DNA from: Sphingomonas sp. Leaf339
GTDB taxonomy: Bacteria; Pseudomonadota; Alphaproteobacteria; Sphingomonadales; Sphingomonadaceae
Length of the DNA: 64,000 nt
Direction of reading: 5' to 3'
NCBI RefSeq assembly: GCF_001426195.1
Contig: NZ_LMRS01000001.1
Location: 250,501 to 314,500 of the forward strand
Numbering within the stretch: position 1 is the first letter of the stretch; each line of letters opens with the position of its first letter. Positions 1 through 9,600 of this stretch are shown piece by piece. The notes beneath the pieces were generated by a model. That model was not told the origin of the DNA. It ran no database searches and saw only the letters and a list, made by a program, of their open reading frames with translations. Both the position numbers and the translations under genes were made by a program.

Positions 1-289
1 GCCCCAGTTGATCGCCGAGCGTCTGTGCCATCTCGACCATGGCATCTCGTTGTATCGACGCGGCATCGGGATATGCTTCCGGCGACAAGAACAAGACATA
101 GTCGCTATCGACCATGAAGATCGCGGCGCCATCGGCCACGATGGATTCACGCCGAACAACCTCGATATTCTGTATTCTGCGCCCACTAGCCGCCCCGTAG
201 AGCGCGGACGATACCACGTCGATCATCGACGGTTCGGGCGCATCTTCGTCGGTGAAGTCATGTTCCAAAAAGTATGCGACGGCTGGCAT
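1..289 (-). CDS. Hypothetical protein, N-terminal part only
   Basis: The minus strand is open from an ATG at 289 to the left edge, giving the first 96 residues of a protein that continues outside the window. It starts MPAVAYFLEHDF and is acidic, with a stretch (VADGAAIFMVDSDYVLFLSP) that reads like a small alpha/beta or PAS-like core. No signal peptide or recognised catalytic motif is visible. The plus-strand frame over the same bases has less protein-like composition and is treated as a shadow. Function unknown. Confidence 0.5.
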   Translation of the reverse strand, partial: MPAVAYFLEHDFTDEDAPEPSMIDVVSSALYGAASGRRIQNIEVVRRESIVADGAAIFMVDSDYVLFLSPEAYPDAASIQRDAMVEMAQTLGDQLG

Positions 290-624
290 ACGATTCCGAT
301 AATGTTACAAATTTATTAATACAATGTTAAACATAACGTTCGAACAATCCGTTTTGGATGCTTTGTAGGCTATAGAACCAATTTGAGTAAATCACTGTAG
401 TGGTGATAAGTAATAGCGGAAGACTATCGCCATTCCGGTTGTATCGACCAAGGAAGTAATCCGCCCATTGATCGGTACTCTGCTGTCTCGATGGCGACGC
501 GCGGATGACACCTAATCGTGCGCGGACACGGGGACCGACCGCTAACGTCAAGGCCAACTGCAACAGCGAGCCTTTGCGATCGACGCTTCATTCGGTCGAT
601 CGGCATATCGTGGGTCGAAAAAGC
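290..624. other. Intergenic region, no gene seen
   Basis: About 335 bases between the start of the leftward partial gene and tRNA-Gly. The part near 300-420 is AT-rich and probably holds the promoter of the leftward gene. Short frames on both strands lack ribosome-binding sites and recognisable protein composition. Confidence 0.5.
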
Positions 625-698
625 TGGAGCGGGTAACGGGAATCGAACCCGTGTATTCAGCTTGGAAGGCTGCTGCACTACCATTGTGCTATACCCGC
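625..698 (-). tRNA. tRNA-Gly (anticodon TCC)
   Basis: Read on the minus strand this is a complete 74-nt cloverleaf including an encoded CCA. The acceptor arms are GCGGGTA and TACCCGC, the anticodon loop is CTTCCAA with anticodon TCC (reads GGA codons), and the T arm contains GGTTCGATTCC. The discriminator base is T and the genomic CCA lies at 625-627. Confidence 0.95.
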
Positions 699-741
699 GT
701 GGCCATCCGACTAGCGCCACGCGGCGTGCGGTGCAAGCCAG

Positions 742-2115
742 TCAGAAGCTCTCTTCGGCATAGACGCGGGTCAGATCGCCGTCCCAAGTGCCGGCATACC
801 GATCGAGCAGCGATTCGGCCGGCGTCTTGCCGGTGCGGACGATCTCGCGCAGCGGTTCGAGAAACCCGGTCTCGTTGTCGCCGGCGTTGTTGAACCGGGC
901 GCGGGCGGCAAGGCCGGCATGGGCGATGTCGAGGACGGGGCCAGCGATATCGCGCAACGTGCCGCCACCGGGCAGGGGGGCGCCGAGTGCGAGTTTAGGC
1001 ACGGCGTCGCGCAGCGCCTGTCGCTCCTCCAGCGTCCAGTGCTTCACCAGATCCCAGGCGGCATCGAGTGCTGCGTCGTCATAAAGCAGACCGACCCAGA
1101 ACGCCGGCAGGGCGCAGATGCGGTTCCACGGCCCGCCATCGGCGCCGCGCATTTCCAGGAAGGTCTTTAGCCGCACTTCAGGGAAGGCGGTGGACAGGTG
1201 GTCGGTCCAGTCGTCCAGCGTCGGCTTTTCGCCCGGCAGCACCGACAGGTCGCCGCGCAGGAAATCACGGAAACTGAGGCCGGCGGCATCGATATACCGG
1301 CCTTCGCGGTAAACGAAGTACATCGGCACATCGAGCATGTAGTCGGTGTAGCGTTCGTAACCGAAGCCATCCTCGAACACGAAGGGCAGCATCCCCGTCC
1401 GCTGCGGATCGGTGTCGGACCAGATATGGCTGCGGAACGACAGCATTCCGTTGGGCTTGCCCTCGGTAAAGGGCGAATTGGCAAACAGCGCGGTGGCGAG
1501 CGGTTGCAGGGCGAGGCCGACCCGGAATTTCTTCACCATGTCTGCCTCCGACGCATAGTCGAGGTTCACCTGGATCGTGCAGGTGCGCAGCATCATGTCG
1601 AGCCCGAGATTGCCGACGCGCGGCATGTGGCGGCGCATGATGTCGTACCGACCCTTGGGCATCACCGGCAATTCGGCGCGGGCCTTGTCCGGCCACATGC
1701 CCAGACCCAGGAAGCCCAGGCCGAGACGCTCGCCCGCCGCCTTCACCTGTTCCAGATGGCGGCCGGTTTCGGCGCAGGTCTGGTGCAGATTGTCGAGCGG
1801 CGCACCCGACAGCTCGAACTGGCCGGCGGGTTCCAAGCTGACGCTGCCGTCGCTGCCGTTCAGCGCGATGACGACCCCATTTTCCTCGACCGGCCGCCAG
1901 CCATGTTCGGTCAACGCCATCAACAGGTCGCGGATGCCGCCGGGCTCGTCATAGGAGGGCGCGCGATGATCGGCGGTCCGATACACGAACTTCTCGTGCT
2001 CGGTGCCGATCCGCCAGCGTTCGACCGGCTTTTCACCACGGGCGAAGCTGGCGATCAACTGGTCGCGCGATTCGATGATCGGCGAGGAAGAAACGGGCGC
2101 GGTCTTGGTCGTCAT
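742..2115 (-). CDS. gshA: Glutamate-cysteine ligase (GshA, plant/alphaproteobacterial type)
   Basis: 457 residues. It catalyses the first, ATP-dependent step of glutathione synthesis, joining L-glutamate to L-cysteine in the cytosol. The sequence has the GCS2-type features of the plant-like class: RIGTEHEKF near residue 36, SLEPAGQFELSG near 92, and the TCTIQVNLDY strand near 178. Length matches the 450-460 residues usual for this class and is unlike the 518-residue E. coli enzyme. The ATG at 2115 has a weak AAGGCG site. It lies 75 nt downstream of rsmE on the same strand, an order common in sphingomonads, so the two may be co-transcribed. Confidence 0.93.
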   Translation of the reverse strand: MTTKTAPVSSSPIIESRDQLIASFARGEKPVERWRIGTEHEKFVYRTADHRAPSYDEPGGIRDLLMALTEHGWRPVEENGVVIALNGSDGSVSLEPAGQFELSGAPLDNLHQTCAETGRHLEQVKAAGERLGLGFLGLGMWPDKARAELPVMPKGRYDIMRRHMPRVGNLGLDMMLRTCTIQVNLDYASEADMVKKFRVGLALQPLATALFANSPFTEGKPNGMLSFRSHIWSDTDPQRTGMLPFVFEDGFGYERYTDYMLDVPMYFVYREGRYIDAAGLSFRDFLRGDLSVLPGEKPTLDDWTDHLSTAFPEVRLKTFLEMRGADGGPWNRICALPAFWVGLLYDDAALDAAWDLVKHWTLEERQALRDAVPKLALGAPLPGGGTLRDIAGPVLDIAHAGLAARARFNNAGDNETGFLEPLREIVRTGKTPAESLLDRYAGTWDGDLTRVYAEESF

Positions 2116-2190
2116 GAACCGCGCCTTACGCGTGGGCGATACCGCGCGCCAGACAGGATAAGCTGTCGCTGGATAAAGGCAGCGACGGTG

Positions 2191-2949
2191 TCACGATCGC
2201 CAGTCCCCCGCCGCCGCCATCCATAACGCCACGGCCGCCGCCGCCGCGGTGTCGGCACGCAGGATGCGGGGGCCGAGGCCGATACCGATGGCCTGGGGCA
2301 GGGCGCGGATTGCGGCGCGCTCATCGGCATCGAAGCCGCCCTCCGGCCCGATCAGGATTGCGGCGGGGCCGGGATGGGCGCGCATCGCATCCAGTGCGGG
2401 CAGCCCGCCGGTTTCATCCGCGAAGAACAGGGTGCGATCGGCGGGCCAGTCGCGCAGCAACGCCGGCAGCTTCACCGGATCGGCCAGTTCCGGCAGCGCG
2501 GTGCGGTCGCATTGCTCCGCCGCCTCGATCATATGCGCGCGCAGGCGGTCGCCATTGGGCTTGTCGACCACGGTGCGGCGGGTGACGACGGGAACGAGGC
2601 GGGCGACGCCCAGTTCGCACGCCTTCTCGGCCATCCAGTCGACCCGGCCCTTTTTCAACGGTGCGGCGCAGAGCCACAGGTCGGGCACCGGCTCACGCGG
2701 GCGCAGCAGCTCCACGACGTCGAGCATCAGGTCGCGCTTGCCGGTGCTGGTGACGGTGGCGAGCCATTCGCCGGTGCGGTCGTCGAACAGCTTCACCGGG
2801 TCGCCCGGCTTCGCGCGCATGACGGTGGCGAGATAATGCGCGGGCGGACCATCGATCCTGAGCGGACCGGGGGCGAGGGGCGCGTCGACAAACAGGCGCG
2901 GCGTCGATTGCGGCGGCCAGGCGGGGGTGGCGGGCAGGGCAGGCTCCAT
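2191..2949 (-). CDS. rsmE: 16S rRNA (uracil-1498 N3)-methyltransferase RsmE
   Basis: 252 residues. RsmE is a SPOUT-class enzyme that uses S-adenosylmethionine to methylate U1498 of 16S rRNA. The N-terminal PUA-like part contains RLFVDAPL and HYLATVMR. The C-terminal knotted domain has the SAM-binding segments LIGPEGGFDADE near residue 200 and LGPRILRADTA near 228, both hallmarks of the family. Length is typical. The gene sits 3 nt after a small membrane ORF and upstream of gshA. Confidence 0.93.
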   Translation of the reverse strand: MEPALPATPAWPPQSTPRLFVDAPLAPGPLRIDGPPAHYLATVMRAKPGDPVKLFDDRTGEWLATVTSTGKRDLMLDVVELLRPREPVPDLWLCAAPLKKGRVDWMAEKACELGVARLVPVVTRRTVVDKPNGDRLRAHMIEAAEQCDRTALPELADPVKLPALLRDWPADRTLFFADETGGLPALDAMRAHPGPAAILIGPEGGFDADERAAIRALPQAIGIGLGPRILRADTAAAAAVALWMAAAGDWRS

Positions 2950-2952
2950 TCT

Positions 2953-3108
2953 TCAGCGGCGGCGCATGATGCGGCGGATGACGATCCAGGCGACGATCGC
3001 GACGAGTATCGCCAGCACGACGGCGCCGGCAACGGCGCCGGCGACGCGGAAGATCGCCCAGAACAACGCCTCGACGAACCGGCCGACCGCGACCGACAGG
3101 CCGATCAT
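2953..3108 (-). CDS. Possible small membrane protein
   Basis: A 51-residue reading frame starting MIGLSVAVGRF, almost entirely hydrophobic and ending in the basic cluster RRIMRRR. It would make one or two membrane helices with the positive end in the cytosol. A longer version from a TTG at 3165 is possible. No clear ribosome-binding site is seen. It ends 3 nt before rsmE, so it could be the first gene of an operon with rsmE and gshA. Family not recognised. Confidence 0.35.
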   Translation of the reverse strand: MIGLSVAVGRFVEALFWAIFRVAGAVAGAVVLAILVAIVAWIVIRRIMRRR

Positions 3109-3336
3109 TGGGTAAAGCGCCGCAGCATCGACGGTCGGGATACAGGTCGCCGCGACCAGCACCAACCGGGGAATGTCGCTGTAGTGGAAGAGATTGCTGA
3201 CACGCCCCGATGCACTTTTTCAGGTTGATGCGATCCGGCGCCCATCAAAGGCGGGCTGGTCGATAAAAATGCCCGCTCAAGCGCGTTATACCTGCGCCCG
3301 GTTGACCTGTGCGGTGCCGCAGCGCAGCATTACGGC

Positions 3337-6006
3337 ATGGCTACTCTCCCTCCGATCGCGAACAATCCCGACATCCGTTTTCTGGGCGCCCTGCTCGGCG
3401 ATGTGATCCGCGATTATGGCGGCGAGAAACTGTTTGCGGCGACCGAGACGATCCGGCGCGCTTCGGTGGAGCGGCATCGCGGGTTGGGCGACGGTGCGGC
3501 GATCGATCTGGAACTCGAACAGCTCGACCTCGACGACACGCTGGAATTCGTGCGCGGATTCATGCTGTTCTCGATGCTCGCCAATCTGGCCGAGGATCGT
3601 CAGGGTTTCGCCGCCGAGGAAGGCGCGGAACTGTCGGCGGCGCTGGACCGGCTGGCGGCCGAGGGGATCGACAAGGACGCGGTCGTGGCGCTGCTCGACC
3701 GCGCCCTCGTCGCGCCGGTGCTGACCGCGCATCCGACCGAGGTGCGCCGCAAGAGCATGATCGATCACCGCAACCGCATCGCCGAGCTGATGCTGGTGCG
3801 CGACAGCGGCATGATCGAGACGCCGGAGGGCGATGCGGTGGAGGACGCGATCCGCCGACAGGTCGCGCTGTTGTGGCAGACGCGGGTGCTGCGCCGCGAG
3901 CGGCTGGGCGTGGCGGACGAGGTGGAAACCGCGCTGTCGTATCTGCGTGACGTGTTCCTGCCGACGGTGCCGGCCTTGTATCAGCGCTGGGACCGGGCGC
4001 TTGGCCGGCGTTGCCCCAGCTTCCTGAAGCCCGGCAGCTGGATCGGCGGCGACCGCGACGGCAATCCCAACGTCACCGCCGCATCGCTGACGCTGGCGCT
4101 GGAACGGTCCGCCGAGGCGGTGCTGGGTCATTATCTCGATACCGTCCACGCGCTGGGCGGCGAACTGTCGATCTCCTCTGCCCGCGTCGGGGTCGACGAG
4201 GGGGTCGAGGCGCTGGCCGAGGCGAGCGGCGACGACGCACCCAGCCGTCGTGACGAACCGTTCCGCCGGGCGCTGTCGGGCGTCTACGCGCGGCTCGCCG
4301 CCACGCATGAGGCGCTGAGCGGCCGGCCGGCGGCGCGGCCGGGCCGGCTGGTGGGAAAGCCTTATCCGCATCCGGCGGCATTCCGCGCCGATCTGGTCAC
4401 GATCGCGCGTGGGCTGGCGACGCGGGGCGGCGGGGCGCTGGCGTCTAGCGGCGCGCTGGCGCGGCTGATCCGCGCGGTCGACGTATTCGGTTTCCACCTC
4501 GCGACGCTGGACATGCGCCAGAACTCGGCCGTGCATGGACGCGTCGTCGCCGAACTGCTGAAGACGGCCGGGGTCGAGGCAGATTATCTGGCGCTGGACG
4601 AGGATGCGCGCGTCGCGCTGTTGCGCCGCGAGCTGGCGAATGCGCGGCCGCTGACCAGCCGTTTCCAGTCCTATTCCGACGAAACCGCCTCCGAGCTGGC
4701 GATCGTCGAGGCGGCGGCGGCGGCGCATCGACGGTTCGGCGTGGAGGCGATCCGCGTCTATATCGTGTCGATGGCCAAGTCGGTGTCCGACCTGCTGGAG
4801 GTCAACCTGCTGCTGAAGGAAGCGGGGCTGTATCGCCCCGGCGACAAGCCCGAGGCGGCGATCATGGCGGTGCCGCTGTTCGAGACGATCGAGGATCTGG
4901 ATGCCGCGCCGGAGATCATGAGCGACTGGCTGGCCCTGCCAGAGATCGCCGCGATCACGAAGGGGCGCGGCCATCAGGAAGTGATGATCGGTTATTCCGA
5001 CAGCAACAAGGACGGCGGTTACCTGACATCGACCTGGGGCCTGTCGAAGGGATCGACCGCGCTGACGCCGGTGTTCGAGGCGGCGGGCGTCGGCATGCAG
5101 TTGTTCCACGGGCGCGGCGGCGCGGTGGGGCGCGGTGGCGGGTCGGCTTTCGCGGCGATCCAGGCGCAGCCCGCCGGCACCGTGCAGGGCCGCATCCGCA
5201 TCACCGAACAGGGCGAGGTGATCGCCGCCAAATACGGCACGTGCGAAACCGCCGCGACCAATCTGGAGGCGATGGCATCCGCCACCCTGCTCGCCAGTCT
5301 GGAACCGGTGCGGCTGTCGAATGCCGAAAATCAGGCGTTTTCAGGTGCGATGGACAAGCTGTCGGATGCGGCGTTCCATGCCTATCGCGACCTGGTTTAC
5401 GGCGACGATTCTTTCCGGACGTTCTTTCGCCAGATGACGCCGATCGCCGAGATCGCGAACCTGAAGATCGGCAGTCGCCCCGCCAGCCGCACCAAATCCG
5501 ACCGGATCGAGGATCTGCGCGCCATCCCCTGGGTATTCTCCTGGGCGCAGGCGCGGGTGATGCTGCCCGGCTGGTACGGCGTCGGTCAAGCGATCGCGGG
5601 GTTCGAGGATAAGGCGCTGCTGGCCGAGATGGCCGAGGGGTGGCCGCTGTTCGCGGCGACGCTGGCCAATATGGAAATGGTGCTGGCGAAGTCCGACATG
5701 GGCATCGCCGCGCGCTATGCGGCGCTGGTCGACGAACCGTTGCGGCCGTTCTTCACCACCATCCGCGATGCGTGGACGCTGACGCATGACGGCCTGTTGC
5801 AGACGACCGGCCAGTCGCGCCTGCTGGAGCGACATCCCGCCCTCGAAACCTCGATCCGCCTGCGCCTGCCCTATATCGAACCACTCAATCTGCTCCAGAT
5901 CGAGCTGATGAAGCGTCACCGGGCCGGCGATCAGGACACACGGATCGGCGACGGCATCCTGTTGTCGATCAACGCCATCGCCACCGCCCTGCGCAATTCG
6001 GGATAG
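3337..6006 (+). CDS. ppc: Phosphoenolpyruvate carboxylase
   Basis: 889 residues. It carboxylates PEP with bicarbonate to oxaloacetate, refilling the TCA cycle. The catalytic histidine motif VLTAHPTEVRRKS is at about residues 128-140 and the second active-site loop FHGRGGAVGRGGG at about 590-602. The bicarbonate/PEP region GYSDSNKDGGY and the C-terminal NSG end are also present. Length matches bacterial PEPC. It stands alone and faces the PilZ gene, whose stop lies 7 nt past its own. A 607-residue antisense frame over it is a codon-bias shadow. Confidence 0.97.
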   Translation: MATLPPIANNPDIRFLGALLGDVIRDYGGEKLFAATETIRRASVERHRGLGDGAAIDLELEQLDLDDTLEFVRGFMLFSMLANLAEDRQGFAAEEGAELSAALDRLAAEGIDKDAVVALLDRALVAPVLTAHPTEVRRKSMIDHRNRIAELMLVRDSGMIETPEGDAVEDAIRRQVALLWQTRVLRRERLGVADEVETALSYLRDVFLPTVPALYQRWDRALGRRCPSFLKPGSWIGGDRDGNPNVTAASLTLALERSAEAVLGHYLDTVHALGGELSISSARVGVDEGVEALAEASGDDAPSRRDEPFRRALSGVYARLAATHEALSGRPAARPGRLVGKPYPHPAAFRADLVTIARGLATRGGGALASSGALARLIRAVDVFGFHLATLDMRQNSAVHGRVVAELLKTAGVEADYLALDEDARVALLRRELANARPLTSRFQSYSDETASELAIVEAAAAAHRRFGVEAIRVYIVSMAKSVSDLLEVNLLLKEAGLYRPGDKPEAAIMAVPLFETIEDLDAAPEIMSDWLALPEIAAITKGRGHQEVMIGYSDSNKDGGYLTSTWGLSKGSTALTPVFEAAGVGMQLFHGRGGAVGRGGGSAFAAIQAQPAGTVQGRIRITEQGEVIAAKYGTCETAATNLEAMASATLLASLEPVRLSNAENQAFSGAMDKLSDAAFHAYRDLVYGDDSFRTFFRQMTPIAEIANLKIGSRPASRTKSDRIEDLRAIPWVFSWAQARVMLPGWYGVGQAIAGFEDKALLAEMAEGWPLFAATLANMEMVLAKSDMGIAARYAALVDEPLRPFFTTIRDAWTLTHDGLLQTTGQSRLLERHPALETSIRLRLPYIEPLNLLQIELMKRHRAGDQDTRIGDGILLSINAIATALRNSG

Positions 6007-6012
6007 AGCGCC

Positions 6013-6627
6013 TTATCGGTCGAGGATGTGCGACAGCACGTCGAGCGGCAGGGGTGAGCAGAAGCGAAAGCCGAACAGCCCCGGCCGCGTCCAGCATATC
6101 CGCCCGAACATCGCCGTCCCGGTCTCGACAAGGGTCACCTGACCGGTCTGGCCCGTCGCCACGATCGCCTCGGTCGACAGTTTCGCACCGCCGGCGGAGA
6201 TATCGAACAACTGTGCCTCGAACCGCCCGCCATCGGCGCGCACGATCGCCGGCGCGTCGATCGGAAAGCGTGGCGGTCGGGCGACGAGGCCGTCATCCAG
6301 CGTCAGGCGGAATACATGCTCCACCGCCTGCGGCTCGGCAAACTGCAACCCGGCTTTGCGGCCCATCACCCAGCGGACGGTGGCGACGATCGGCGGCAGG
6401 CCGCGCACCTCGATCACGAGTTCCTCCTCGACCGATGGCGGGGTGGGGAATCGACCCATCAGGCCGTTGCGCGAGATATCGTGGACCAGACATACTGTCG
6501 TGGTCGGCCCGCGCCGGACCTTGCCGATCAACAGGACGGATTGATGCCGCTTGCCCGCGCGCCGGTCCGCCGCCGTCGGTTCGCCATCGATCGGCTCGCC
6601 GGCCATCGCCTGCGTGTTCATCAGCAT
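6013..6627 (-). CDS. Tandem PilZ-domain protein (c-di-GMP receptor)
   Basis: 204 residues from an ATG at 6627 that follows a GGGAG ribosome-binding site; a longer frame to 6681 lacks one. Two PilZ-like units are visible. The first has DRRAGKRHQS followed by HDISRNGLMG, and the second has RPPRFPIDAP followed by FDISAGGAKLS. These match the RxxxR...DxSxxG c-di-GMP-binding signature, the second unit more closely. There is no signal peptide, so it acts in the cytosol. It is the last gene of a leftward cluster encoding four exported DUF11 proteins, starting 55 nt after the barrel gene, which suggests c-di-GMP control of that surface system (inference). Confidence 0.8.
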   Translation of the reverse strand: MLMNTQAMAGEPIDGEPTAADRRAGKRHQSVLLIGKVRRGPTTTVCLVHDISRNGLMGRFPTPPSVEEELVIEVRGLPPIVATVRWVMGRKAGLQFAEPQAVEHVFRLTLDDGLVARPPRFPIDAPAIVRADGGRFEAQLFDISAGGAKLSTEAIVATGQTGQVTLVETGTAMFGRICWTRPGLFGFRFCSPLPLDVLSHILDR

Positions 6628-6682
6628 AGGGTTATTCTCCCACGCCGGGCGACGGCGCGTGGTGGTGGGGAAAGGGGGCACA

Positions 6683-9600
6683 TCATCGGCCGATCGCCGT
6701 CAGTCGGCGGGCGGCGTCGCCCAGCGTCCGCTGGTCGAACTTGACCCGGACCGTCACATACGGTCCCTGGCGCGAATAGCGGTCGGCCTCGAAATCGTGG
6801 TCGCGATAGCCAGCGACATTGTACCCGGCGGTCAGCCAGACATTGCCGGCGGGCGAGACGCCGACCGAAGGGCCACCGCTCCATGCCCAGGCATCGCGAC
6901 CCGACCACGCATGCTGGATCGACGCCTGCACGCCGATGTCGAACCGCTGGCCGATATCCTGCCGCAGTTCGAACCCGGTGGCGTCGATGAAGCCGGTATA
7001 GACGTCGTCTCCGAAGCGGCCGCGGACGTATTTTGCGCCATAATACAGCGTCGCCTCGGTGCCATGGCCGGCGCCCTCCGGCCCGGTGCGGTAATTCAAC
7101 GCCATGTTGTTCACCGCCCGCGTCGTGACCTGCGCGCCGTTGCCATAGGCGGGGACGCCCAGACCGTTAGCGTCGGTGAAGCCGGTGTCGGCGCGCTCGT
7201 GCCGGAACACCAGCCGCTCCAGCACCGACCAGCGGCTGTCGAGCGGGCGCAGCGCCAGCGCAACGTCGGCGGTCGCCGATTCGGCGGTGGCGCCGCGCCG
7301 GTCGGTCAGGCGATAGGCGCGCAGACCCGACGCGATCGTGCTGCCTTCGCCCAGTGACCGCAGGACGTTGCTGGTGATCCCCCAGCGCTTTTCCGCATCG
7401 GCATCGCGCCGCTCGATCCGCCCGTTCCACGACCACCGCGCCGCGCGATAGGTCGCGCCCAGCGTCAGCGCGACGTAATCGCCGTTTACCTGCGTCGTGG
7501 ACAGGAAGCCGCCCGATGCCACCGGCTGGAACGCGTTGATGACGCCGCCGACGGGAATGCTGCCCTTGACGGTGTTCGATGCATCGACGGTGGCATCGAC
7601 CGTCCAGTGCTTGCCCAGCGGCAACGACTGGCTGAGGCCGTATTGCGCATAGGTGCGGGCGCCGTTCTCGCCGATCGCCTGCTGGTTCAGCGTGCTCATC
7701 ACCTTGCCGCCGCGCCATGGTGCGATGTCGAAGCCGACCTGTGCGGTGTTGGCGGTGAAATCGCTGCCCTGCGCGATCTCGTACCCGGCAAGCAGGCGGA
7801 TGCCGGGCTTCACGCGCCACGCGGCGGTCAGTTGGTGGCGGATCGGGAAGTCGACGCTCGCCTTGTCGCCGCCGGGCGCCACCTGCGTCTGGCCGGACAA
7901 CGTCAGCCGGTCGCCGATCGCCTGCGTACCGCCCAGCGTCAGGAGCAGGCTGTTGCGGTCGCGGCCGTCCAGGCCACGGTCGGCGGCGACCTGCACGCCG
8001 CCGAACACGGTGCCGGTGGCGCGCCGGTATTCCAGCTTCGCCTCGCCCGCGATTCGCTCGCCCGCGCCGATCAACTGCTGCTGATACCAGCCGGTGCCGG
8101 TCAGGCTAAGTCGCTCGGTCAGGCGGATGCGCGTGTCCAGACCCAGCTTGCGCGTGCCCGCCTCGACCAGATTCTGCTGGCCGACGCCGAAATTCTCGTC
8201 CTGCTGGCGGGCATAGAGGAGCAGGTCGAGACCCGGCCCGTGATGCTCAGCCTCGGCCAGATAGGCGATGCCGTCGCCCAAACCGCCGCGACCGCCGCCG
8301 GCGAACTCGCCGCGCAATTCGGTGCCGCGACCGATCTTCGCCTTCACGTCGGCGCCGGCGATCGTGGCCGCGTCCGCGGTCTCGTCGCGGATCACGCTGG
8401 CGCCCACCTCGATCCGACCGTTGGCGGTGCGGCCGGCGACGCGCGCGGCGGCGGCGAGCTGGTTCAGGCGGCCGCTGTCGACTTCGTATTCGGCGACGAT
8501 GAAGTTCGGGTTCAGGCCGGCGTCGCGGCTCAGGATCGGCTCGCGGAACCGGATGGTGCCCAGCGACAGGTCGATGTCGTAATCGATATGCCGGGTCAGC
8601 TGGCGCGTCTCGACGATCCGTTCGGAGCGGAAACGGTCGCGCGTTTCAAGCCGCAGCTTGTCGGTATTGGGGACGATACCACGCTGGCTGAGCCGATAGG
8701 GGCCGGACAGGCCGTTGCCCTGGATCTCGTCGCGGGCATAACGGGTGTCAACCTTGGCCGCGAAGCCGGTGGCACGCAGGTTGCGGCCTTCATACGCGGC
8801 CTTCACGCCGTTCAGCGTGCGGCTGTACCGGGTCAGCTGCGTGTCAGTGAAGCCGGTCTCGAAATCGCCGAACAGCGCATAGAATTCGCGCCGTTCCAGT
8901 CGCAGGTACAGCTTGCGCCGGGTGGCGGCATCATACCCCTGCACGGTGCCATCGCCATAGACGGTGTAATAGCGATCGGGATCGATCGTGCCGAGCAGGC
9001 CGCGTTGCGGATCGTAACGACGGTCGCTGTCATAGGCGAGGGTCAGCAGCCACGATCCCTTGATCCGCCCCTTGGCATATAGCGCGAGCTGGCCGTCGCT
9101 GACCATCTTGCCACGATCAGCGCGGGGCAGGGCGCTGGCCCGTGTCTTCAGCGTGTCGTACCCGATCGATCCGGCGCCGAAGCCCATGACCATCCAGTCG
9201 CGGGCGGGCGCGGCCAGCCAGGTGCGAATGTCGCTGGTCCGCGCCTGCCGGTCGTCGGTCAGCGTCACGACGGCATGGACCGCCCCCGCCTGCGTGGTGG
9301 GTTGCAGGGCAAGGAAGGCGAGGCCATCGTCGCCGACGACCTGCGCAGTGATTTCGGTGCGGTCGCGCCCGGCCAGTTGCCGGTTCTGTTCCAGCGTGGC
9401 CTCGGCCGCGGCGCGATAGGGTTGATCGATGTGGAACGGTACGCTGCTGCCTGCGCGCACCGGCCGGCCGTCCTTGTCGGTGACGCGCACCGCGATCAGC
9501 GGCCGGGTCAGGCCATCGGCGATCAGCCGGCTGCGCGCTGGATCGATCGTGGCACGCACGCCCGCGCCCGCATAATGGACGGTGCGCTCCAGCGTCTTCA

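Noticed and set aside
3286..5109. 607-residue minus-strand frame over ppc
   Set aside because: Lies entirely antisense to the clear PEP carboxylase; rich in Arg, His and Gln as expected for a high-GC shadow frame, with no family motif.
7607..9082. 491-residue plus-strand frame over the barrel gene
   Set aside because: Antisense to the DUF11 barrel gene, whose strand pattern and signal peptide are convincing; composition of the shadow is unlike a protein.
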